Assembly: GCA_003952965.2 (NCBI GenBank)
Contig: CM025850.1
Coordinates: 21,642,058-21,706,057 of the forward strand
Length of the DNA stretch: 64,000 nt
Source of the DNA: Morella rubra
Taxonomy: Eukaryota > Streptophyta > Magnoliopsida > Fagales > Myricaceae
Direction of reading: 5' to 3'
This document shows, piece after piece, positions 35,175-43,740 of this stretch. Position 1 is the stretch's first letter. Each line of letters opens with the position of its first letter. The position numbers and the translations under genes were made by a program. Under the pieces are notes generated by a model. That model did not search any database. It saw only the letters and a program-made list of their open reading frames with translations, and was not told the DNA's origin.

Positions 35175-36076
35175 GGGTAGATTTGCAGTGGGGGGCAGGC
35201 AGGCGGCAAGACTTGCTAGAGCAGAGGGGGTATCAAGGGGAGAAAAGTGTAACCCTGAAATTACACCATTCTCTTTAAAGAGATAATGACGCCATTTTTT
35301 TTAAAAAAACTACACATCGTTTATATAATAACTTTTTTTTTAAAAAAAATACTAAACAGTGACCATCGATTTTTATCGATGATTATCGGTGATGGTGACA
35401 GCACAATATGCTGCTATTGGTATCAACATCAGGAGCCATCGGTTGGCGATTCCCGGTTTGAATTTATCTATCGTGCTGAAGAAACAAAGGCGACATAAAG
35501 ACAAACATCTGCTACTTGAGTGTGGCTTAAATTATATGTATGTGTGTCGTTTACTATGGTTTGAATTCTAGTATTCGCACATTTACAGAAGAAATATTAA
35601 TTTAGTTCTAGGGTCAATTACAATTTTTCTCCTCAAACTATCGTCCGATTCTCAAATACCCTCACAAACTTTAACTCGTTGCAACTCACCCCACAAATTA
35701 TACTTCTTATTGCATTTCATCCCTAACCTACTGAAATTGTTATATTGATTATTTTCATCCCATGTAAATGACACATGACTTCTCCTTACTTGAAAAATAA
35801 ATTTGACCAGCTTGATTCTAAGTGGTCATTTTTTTAAAAAAAAATCAGCTAACTACATATTATTTTTTGGCTCTATGAATTGTCAGAAGCATTGTAGAAG
35901 GCTAGGGAGTAAGGGTGGGCAAATGTTCCAGTTTAGATCGGAACATCTGTGTCCGATACTGGTTCCGGCATTCCGGTACCAGAACCAGATCCCATTTTAG
36001 GAAAAAACGAAACTGGAAATTCCGGTGGAAATGTCAGAATTTCCGGTTCCGGTATATATTATTTAAAAACAATTCC

Positions 36077-36106
36077 AGGGCTCAAAACGGTGCCGTTTTG
36101 AGCCCT
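36077..36106. repeat. 14-bp perfect stem palindrome
   Basis: AGGGCTCAAAACGG is followed, after two bases, by its exact complement CCGTTTTGAGCCCT. AAACGG-CCGTTT cores like this are frequent in plant hAT-type MITEs. Confidence 0.85.
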
Positions 36107-36192
36107 AGTTTTTTTTAGAAAAACAAGGAAGCAAAGTAGTGACCTGGGTCGTTAAAAGTCACCTAACGAAAGTTGCAAAAGACAAGTCTCAC

Positions 36193-37366
36193 TGTTAGGG
36201 ACTATTTTAGTTGGCTATACTTCACATGTAATTTAGTTTATTTCTTGAGATATTAAGGTGTTTCGAAGATACTATGAAGAATTGAAGATAGAAGTAAAAG
36301 GCTGAGTTTTTACCCAGAAATGTCAAGTTAGCTAGAAGTCAGATGCAAGTCAGACAGAAGCGCGATTTGGGGCACTGCAGTAACAGAAGTTGGTTAGTCC
36401 ATTTATAACTAAATGGATGATGTCATGAAAGACCCAAAAAGCCCTGGACCCTCCACTAAAACCGTTAGTCACCCAGAGCTTATAACCCCTTGATTCTATT
36501 ACGAAACTTACCTTAGAAAAATCAAGAAATACCGTGCCTTCTACGTGAAACCTTCTCTTGAATATTTCTGCCCCATTTTTTCTGAGCTTTCGTGTGTATG
36601 AACTGAGAATAGAGCCTTGAAGATAAAACCCTCTCTTTAGGATTCTTAGTTCAATAGATTGATCACCATGGTTATTTCCCAAAAAGAGATTCAAGACTTT
36701 CGGAGGTTGCTGAAATCTTGAAGGTCCAAGTGCCAAGTTCGTGCGGTTGCTGTTGTTGCGAGTTCGCAATGGAGGACGACAAGGTATGAATAGTAGGTAA
36801 AGGTAGTTAGCTTTTTGAATGGATGAGAGGTTCTCAATCCCTGCATTGGAGCAGATCCGAATGGTGTTGTTCGGGTAAGAAAACAAGTGTGTTAGACTAG
36901 GATATTGTGTATTCTTGAGTCTATGGATCACTTTGTATTTCGAGTTTGAAAAGCTAGTGAAATCGTTACCTGGCCTACGGGCCCGGAGAGTTTTTTTCTC
37001 TTGGAATTTGTTTTCAAGAGATTTTCTCTTCGTAACCAAAAGATTTGTGTCTTTGTGTGGTGATTGATTTGTTAATTATTGTTCTTGATTAAAGTGTTAA
37101 TAATCGTGAACTACAAACTGAATTTTCAGGTGTTCTTGTTTTGAAAGAATCTTGAATATAGATTCGAACTTAATTGATTTACTGTCTGTTGGATTATTTG
37201 CATTGCTGTAAAATGTGTGGGTATTGAACTTACTGATCTGGTTTGTGTAGTTTGTGCAGAAAAATGTATTGTTAAATTGAAAAGATTTAAAGTTTTAGCT
37301 GCAGAACCTATTCACCCCCCTCTAGGTTCAGTTGTTGTCGTATTGAGTTTTAAATAATTCCGTTCA
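36193..37366 (+). repeat. Putative 5' LTR of element Z
   Basis: The right end is firm: ...CGTTCA then AT and the primer site TGGTATCAGAGC. The left end is chosen at TGTTAGGGAC (36193) by its TG and by the change in sequence character. No second copy is in the window to confirm it. Length about 1.17 kb fits the other copia LTRs here. Confidence 0.55.
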
Positions 37367-37368
37367 AT

Positions 37369-37380
37369 TGGTATCAGAGC
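37369..37380 (+). other. Primer-binding site, element Z
   Basis: TGGTATCAGAGC, complementary to initiator-methionine tRNA, two bases after the LTR end. Confidence 0.88.
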
Positions 37381-37413
37381 AAATCTCGATTCTTTAGACT
37401 CAAATAAGTAGAG

Positions 37414-38349
37414 ATGGATATGAGCCATTCTCTAAGTGTTCCACCATTTTTCGATGGATCAAACTATGCTTATTGGAAAGTTAGGATGTGAGCATTCCTA
37501 AAATCCATAGACGAGAAGTTTGGACAGTAGTGACTAATGGATGGGAAAAACCAACGGTTACGGTTAATGAGGTCACTAGTGAAAAGGATTCACAACTTTG
37601 GAGCACGAGTGAAAGAGAGACAGCAGGCTGGAATAATAAGGGATTAAATGCAATATTTACTAGTGTGTTGGCTGAGGAGTTTATAAGAATTTCAAATTGT
37701 GAAACGGCAAAAGAAGCTTGGGACATTCTTTGTACAACCCATGAAGGAACCAAGGCTGTTAGAGACTCAAAATTGCAGATGATTATTTCTAAATTTGAAG
37801 AACTTAGAATGAAAGAGGATGAGTGCTTTGATGACTTTTATGGGAAACTCACCAACTTGGTAAACTCGAGTTTTAGCCTAGGAGAGAAGATGGCTGAATC
37901 CAAAGTAGTTCATAAAGTCTTAAGGTCATTACCGGAGAGATTTAGGCCTAAGGTGACTGCTATTGAAGAGAGCAAAATATTGGATGAACTCATCAAACTA
38001 GATGAACTTGTAGGATCTCTTTAGACCTACGAAATGACTCTTCCTTGCAACAAAGAAAGGAAAATCCATTGCATTGAACTCAATAGAAGAGGATTCCAAA
38101 TCTGAAGATGAAAGGTTTGATGAAGAAGACGTGGCCTTGTTTGTTAAAAAAATATAGGAAAGCTTTTAAGTTTAAGAAGGGCAGAAATTCGAAAGGCCAA
38201 AAATCGAATTGGAAAGCTACTAAGAAACCAAGCTGGAAATAGTGATGAGGGATAAATCTGAAAAGAAAGAGTTCAAAAAGAAGCAAGAACAAGGGTTGCA
38301 ATGTCACAGGTGCAAAGGCTGTAGGCACTTTAAAGCTGAATGTCCTACT
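37414..38349 (+). pseudogene. Element Z gag, first part
   Basis: From ATG 37414: MDMSHSLSVPPFFDGSNYAYWKVRM, then several stops, then an open frame (37488-38024) with NCETAKEAWDILCTTHEGTKAVRDSKLQM, FEELRMKEDECFDDFYGKL and VLRSLPERFRPKVTAIEE. These are standard copia gag motifs (UBN2 type). A CHRCKGCRHFKAEC knuckle follows at 38300-38341, with the fourth ligands spaced as CxxC..H....C. X is inserted 8 bp after this knuckle, and the frame continues after X as TYLKSKGKNAM. Frameshifts make it non-functional. Confidence 0.85.
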
Positions 38350-39620
38350 TGTTGGCTTTTGTGCACAATTCGAGATTTTGATGATTTCAATAAATGGATC
38401 AAGTTTATAAAATGGACATCTTCAAAGACAAGACGTTTTGATGAAAGAGCCAAAGACTTGAAGAAAGAAGATCAAGAAGATGCAAGGAGCTCAAAAGTGA
38501 AGTTTTAAGACCTTTATAAACCTTGTAACTCTTATTTCACTTTTTGATTATGATCACACTTGCATATAAAAAAATAAACCATTTTACCTTTTGTTTGAAA
38601 GATTAGAATGTTTTTAAAAGTTTTAAAACACCCCAATCAAACTCCCAAACCTTTCTTATACTTATGGGAAGTAAGTCTTTAAAATTGGGTGTTTCAAAGA
38701 GGTAAAAAACGTGATTTTAATTGAACCGGATCATGTGCTTAAGTTGAGGAGGTCGACCGGCTGGTGAAGCGGTCGACCGGTCTTCGACCGCTTGGTATAG
38801 CGGTCGACCGGTTGATTTTGAAATAGATCCGTTGAGCTTCTGACAATATGACCATTGAGTAACTTTAACTTGAAGCGGTCGACCGGTTCATGTAGCGGTC
38901 GACCGGCTCGTTTTAACAGACGACTCCCAACGGCTATAAACGGCTAGTTTTCATATGTGGCCTATAAATACACCTTCATAACGTCCAAAATATATACACA
39001 ACGACCACATATCATTTAGATCACTTGAGAAATATTCCAAACCTTCATATTCTATATTTCTCATATCATTCACACAAAACACACTTTCATATCCTTGTCT
39101 TTGTGTGAATCAAGAGATAGAGATTTCCAATTTCATATCCACTCTTTGAGAGAGAGTTTATTCTTCAATCTTCATATCCAAAAGAGGTGATTCCTTTAGT
39201 GAGGTTGTTCACTAAAGAAGAAGCTTAGAGAGGGTATATCTCAAGCTTGGTTAGGTTGTGAGTGGTGAGCCCGAAAAACCACTTGGGTGGGTTTGAGTGT
39301 TAAGCCCGAGAAAACATTTGTATGGTTCTCTAGCACTCGGAAGCTAGAGTGTATACTATTTGAAGATAGTGGAAAAACCTCAAGGCTCGGTGAAGGAGCT
39401 TGAGGGGTGGATGTAGGCGGGTTTGCCGAACCACCTAAAAATCACGTGTTTGCTTCTCTATCCCTACTCCTTACATTTAGCACATTATTTACTTGTTGTT
39501 TTAATATACTTGTGCTAAATTAGACTTTACTTTGCAAACACGGTTTTGGGGGTTAAAAGCGAAAAAGTTTGGAAACCCAATTCACCCCCCCTCTTGGGTT
39601 GCCTTAATCTAGGATTTACA
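38350..39620 (+). repeat. Element X 5' LTR
   Basis: 1271 bp, followed by the primer site. It is the best-preserved LTR of this family in the window: all five palindromes and the TATA box are intact. Confidence 0.93.
38751..38970 (+). promoter_or_regulatory. X LTR promoter: five GGTCGACC palindromes and TATA box
   Basis: GGTCGACC at 38751, 38771, 38802, 38877 and 38897 (spacing 20, 31, 75, 20 bp), then ACGGCTATAAACGGCTAG and CCTATAAATAC, with TATAAATA at 38963-38970. The same arrangement is seen in the solo LTR at 2660-2900, so it is conserved between subfamilies and probably part of the promoter. Confidence 0.65.
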
Positions 39621-39622
39621 AT

Positions 39623-39634
39623 TGGTATCAGAGC
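39623..39634 (+). other. Primer-binding site, element X
   Basis: TGGTATCAGAGC, two bases after the 5' LTR end; complementary to initiator-methionine tRNA. Confidence 0.9.
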
Positions 39635-39674
39635 TTGGTGCTCGTTATACAAGATTTAAAAATCTTGAGTTAGA

Positions 39675-41155
39675 ATGGCAACTTCAAGCTTCAACACTCA
39701 AGTTGAAGGACTTTCCACACTTAGACCACCATTCTTTAATGGTAGTGATTATGCATATTGGAAAGTTAGGATGAGTATTTATTTTCAATCTATTGATTAT
39801 GATTTATGGTTATGCATATTGAATGGTCCACATATTCCCACAAAGAAAGTTGGAGAGGTTGAAACTCTTAAAAACGAAAATGAATATAGTGACCTAGACA
39901 AAAAAAAAAAATCTCTCTAGATGCAAGAGCTATGAACATATTATATTGTGCTTTAGATAGATGAGAGTTTAATAGAATATCTTCTTGCACAAATGCTAAG
40001 GAAATTTGGCATGCTCTAGAGATTACACATGAAGGAACAAGCCAAGTTAAAGAGTCAAAATCAACATGCTTGTTCATAATTATGAGTTGTTTAAAATGAC
40101 ACCAGAGGAATCCATTACTGTCATGTATACTAGATTTACCACAATTATAAATGCTTAAATGCACTTGGTAAATCTTATACTAACTCGATTTGGTGAGAAA
40201 AATCCTTAGGTCACTACCAAAGTCATGGAAGGCCAAAGTGACCGCCATACAAGAAGCCAAGGACCTCACCAAGCTTTCTCTAGATGAGCTAATTGGATCT
40301 TTAATGACCCATGAAATCCAAATGCTCGAGAATGAAGATGAGAGCAAGAAAAAGATGAGGATCGCTCTCAAATCTTCCATAAGAAAAGATGAGGATGACG
40401 ATGAGGAAGACATAGTCTTGATGACTAAAAGTTCAAAACTTCCTCAAAAGAAAGAAAGAGAAGAGAAGCCTCAAATACAAAAGACATCTTGGAATGTTAA
40501 CGATGAAAGCTCCTCCTTCTCCGAAGAAGATGAGGGAGAAATCGCAAACATGTGCTTCATGGCTCTAGAAGACAATGAGGTATACTCTTCCGATGATGAA
40601 CCTGGACTTTCATATATTGAACTTCAAAATGCCTTTGATGAACTTCTTGGTCAATTTGAAAAATTAGGTTCAAAATATACATCATTGAAAAAGAAACTCA
40701 TTTTGATTTCAAAAGAAATTGATTTATTGAAAAATGAGCGAAATACTCTAAAGCTAGAAAATGATTTATTCCAACAAAAAGCTTTAGAATTTGAAAATGA
40801 GAAAGTTGCTTTGAACAACAAAATAATTTCTCAAAGCAAAATTATTGAGAAGTTTACTCAAGGAAAAAATCTTTAGATTTGATTCTTAGTAGTCAAAGAT
40901 GTGTCTTTGACAAAAGTGGCTTAGGCTACAAGCCTTCTATTCACCAAAAATATTTTAAGAATTATTTTTGAAGGCTAAGTCTTTTTGTGCACCTACTCAA
41001 ACATGTCATTTTTGTAACAAAGATGGGCATCTAATTTTTGATTGTGCATTGAAGAAACTTGGGAGCAAGACTCTCAAGAAGACATGGGTTCCAAAAGGAA
41101 CCAAGGCTAACACCGAAGGACCCAAGAAAGCTTGGGTACCAAAAATTATTTCTTG
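39675..41155 (+). pseudogene. Element X gag
   Basis: Starts MATSSFNTQVEGLSTLRPPFFNGSDYAYWKVRM, the copia gag N-terminal pattern. Frame breaks occur at about 39920-40190. The frame from 40190 has VRKILRSLPKSWKAKVTAIQEAKDLTKLSLDEL, an acidic stretch, and a long coiled-coil (40640-40870: IELQNAFDEL...KEIDLLKNERNTLKLEND). A CCHC zinc knuckle, CHFCNKDGHLIFDC, follows at 41000-41045, then KKTWVPKGTKAN and a stop at about 41155. Small indels break it in three places. It resembles Y gag in order and motifs, so the two belong to one lineage. Confidence 0.88.
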
Positions 41156-41952
41156 ATTCTCTTGTAGGATGGAGCAATAAAGGTACTTGGATGAAACTTG
41201 CCTTCAAGAAGGCTTGTGACATTTGAGGACAAATGCTAAGGGGAAATCCTTTGGTAACTTCTACATCCTTGATTGAGAATATGTTCTAAATTGTTGGTTA
41301 ATGATGATTCCTTATATGTTAATCTTAAAAATGCAAATATATTCATCTTTGACATATTTCTTGCATTTATCAAAATGGAACCTCTATGAGCTAACATTTT
41401 TACAAAATCATGAATTTTTATGAGATTTTGTGAGCCTAAAATTTTTTGGTTGAGAATGACCTTTAAATTGTCATTGGTAGCTAAGAGGTTGGTACAAACC
41501 CACTCGGTGGGCTACTATCGTAATAGCGATGGACTCTTGAGTCCCCATTAGTCATCCTCTATACCATTTCAATATGATTGTCATTTGAAAGCCTCAAATT
41601 GTTCTTTTGGATGAAAAAAATTATTATTTTGAAGTTACATCCATGCATTCACTTTTTAATTGACAAAGGGGGAGATTTCTTAATTTCGGTATGCTTGTAT
41701 TCCCTTTGATCATATGATGGATTTTGTTAGAATGCATAGTTGAGAAAACTGTGTCCTTTGTCTTTTTGATGTGACAAAGGGGGAGAAATGTGTTAATAGT
41801 TTTAAATGACTATATATTCTCCTTTTGAATTGGATTATAAATATTGGCTACTAATGCTTTGTCTCAAGTTTCAAATGATTGTCCAATTGCAAAAGATAGG
41901 GGGAGTCATCCCAAAACTATCAATTTATTGTCATCATCAAAAAGGGGGAGAT
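41156..41952 (+). other. Element X 3' non-coding region with repeated polypurine tracts
   Basis: No reading frame. Purine runs occur at 41666-41676 (CAAAGGGGGAGA), 41775-41786 (CAAAGGGGGAGA), 41898-41904 (AGGGGGAG context) and 41939-41951 (AAAAAGGGGGAGA). The last one directly precedes the LTR and is the true polypurine tract. The second marks the start of the inverted-repeat arm. Confidence 0.75.
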
Positions 41953-42774
41953 TGTTGGCTTTTGTGCACAATCGAGATTTTGATGATTTCAATAAATGGA
42001 TCAATTTTATAAAACGGACATCTTCAAAGACAAAGACATTTTGAAAGAGCCAAAGACTTGAAGAAAGAAAGATCAAGAAGATGCAAGGAGCTCAAAAGTG
42101 AAGTTTCAAGACCTTAGGGTATAAACCTTGTAACTCTTAGTTTCACTTTTGACAAGGATTATGAATCACACTTGCATATCTTTAAAAACGTGCATAAACC
42201 GTTTTACCTTTTGTTTGAAAGATTAAAATGTTTTTAAAGGTTTTAAAACACCCCAATCAAACTCCCAAACCTTTCTTATACTTATGGGAAGTAAGTCTTT
42301 TAAAATTGGGTGTTTTAAAACCTTTAAAAATATTTTAATCTTTCAAACAAAAGGTAAAATGGTTTATGCACGTTTTGAAAGATATCCAAGTGTGATTCAT
42401 AATCCTTGTCAAAAGTGAAACTAAGAGTTACAAGGTTTATACCCTAAGGTCTTGAAACTTCACTTTTGAGCTCCTTGCATCTTCTTGATCTTCTTTCTTC
42501 AAGTCTTTGGCTCTTTCATCAAAACGTCTTTGTCTTTGAAGATGTCCATTTTATAAACTTGAATCCATTTATTGAAATCATCAAAATATCGATTGTGAAC
42601 AAAAACAATCTCCCCCTTTTTATGATAACAAATAATTGATATTTTGGGATGACTCCCCCTATCTTTTGCAATTGGAAAATTATTTGAAACTTGAGACAAA
42701 GCATTAGTAGCCAATATTTATAATCCAATTCAAAAGGAGAATATATAGTCATTTAAAACTATTAACACATTTCT
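41784..42774. repeat. Large inverted repeat (hairpin) at the X 3' LTR
   Basis: Arm 1 is 41784-42256 and arm 2 is 42305-42774, with a 48-nt loop. The arms are reverse complements apart from scattered single-base changes and a few short gaps. Arm 1 covers the last 169 bp of the X internal region, including the polypurine tract, plus the first 304 bp of the LTR. Arm 2 therefore places an inverted polypurine tract (CTCCCCCTTTTT, near 42611) and LTR start inside the LTR. After 42774 the LTR resumes with CTTATACTTATGGGAAG, repeating sequence already passed at 42275. The same structure is found in the second tandem unit at about 49255-50222. Confidence 0.93.
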
Positions 42775-43735
42775 TTCTTATACTTATGGGAAGTAAGTCT
42801 TTAAAATTGGGTGTTTCAAAGAGGTCAAAAACATGGTTTTAATTGAACCGGATCATGTGCTTAAGTTGAGGAGGTCGACCGGCTGGTGATTGACCGGTCT
42901 TCGACTGCTTGTATAGCATCGACCGGTTGATTTGAAATAGATCCGTTGAGCTTTGACAATATGACCGTTGAGTAATGGTAACTGAAGCGGTCGACCGTTG
43001 TAGCGGTCATTGTAGCCGACCGGCTCGTTTTAACAGACGACTCCCAACGGCTATAAACGGCTAGTTTTCATATGTGGCCTATAAATACACCTTCATAACG
43101 TCCAAAATAAATACACAACGACCACATATCATTTAGATCACTTGAGAAATATTCCAAACCTTCATATTCTATATTTCTCATATCATTCACACAAAACACA
43201 CTTTCATATCCTTGTCTTTGTGTGAATCAAAAGAGATAGAGCTTTCCAATTTCATATCCACTCTTTGAGAGAGTTTATTCTTATATCTTCCTATCCAAAA
43301 GAGTGATTCCTTTAGTGAGGTTGTTCACTAAAGAAGAAGCTTAGAGAGGGTATATCTCAAGCTTGGTTAGGTTGTGAGTGGTGAGCCCGAAAAACCACTT
43401 GGGTGGGTTTGAGTGTTAAGCCCAGAAAAACACTTGTACGGTTCTCTAGCACTCGGAAGCTAGAGTGTATGCTATTTGAAGATAGTGGGAAAACCTCAAG
43501 GCTCGGTGAAGGAGCTTGAGGGGTGGATGTAGGCGGGTTTGCCGAACCACCTAAAAATCATGTGTTTTCTTCTCTATCCCTACTCCTTACATTTAGCACA
43601 TTATTTACTTGTTGTTTTAATATACTTGTGCTAAATTAGACTTTACTTTGCAAACACGGTTTTGGGGGTTAAAAGCGAAATAGTTTGGAAACCCAATTCA
43701 CCCCCCTCTTGGGTTGCCTTAATCTAGGACTTACA
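41953..43735 (+). repeat. Element X 3' LTR, enlarged by the inverted insertion
   Basis: Starts TGTTGGCTTTTGTGCACAA and ends GGACTTACA. It is about 500 bp longer than the 5' LTR because of the inverted arm (42305-42774). In the palindrome array several GGTCGACC units are shortened (for example GATTGACCGG, GCATCGACCGG) compared with the 5' LTR. Confidence 0.9.
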
Positions 43736-43740
43736 CTTCT

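Larger units (their letters stand above)
34091..36192. other. Intergenic with (GA)n tract and short palindrome
   Basis: No gene recognised. 34950-35000 is rich in ACCGG/CCGGT phrases. The frames at 35029-35286 and 35084-35278 (plus) merely translate the GA microsatellite. From about 35905 the phrase AAGGGTGGGCAAATG, followed by repeated TTCCGGT, resembles the end of a hAT-type MITE. Confidence 0.4.
38350..43735 (+). mobile_element. Non-autonomous copia element X (gag only)
   Basis: LTRs begin TGTTGGCTTTTGTGCACAA and end GGA(T/C)TTACA. Target duplication CTACT (38345-38349) / CTTCT (43736-43740), one mismatch. The inside (39621-41952) is only 2.3 kb: primer site, gag, then about 800 bp of non-coding DNA with repeated purine runs, and the polypurine tract. 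There is no protease, integrase, RT or RNase H and no room for them, so X depended on enzymes from a relative. The 3' LTR carries a 470-bp inverted repeat. The right part of X, from 40493 on, recurs in the second tandem unit (47946-51038). Confidence 0.92.

Noticed and set aside
35029..35286. Glu-Arg repeat protein
   Set aside because: It is the translation of the (AG)n microsatellite.
36350..37039. 229-residue minus-strand frame
   Set aside because: Lies wholly inside the putative Z LTR, antisense, with no motif; chance frame.
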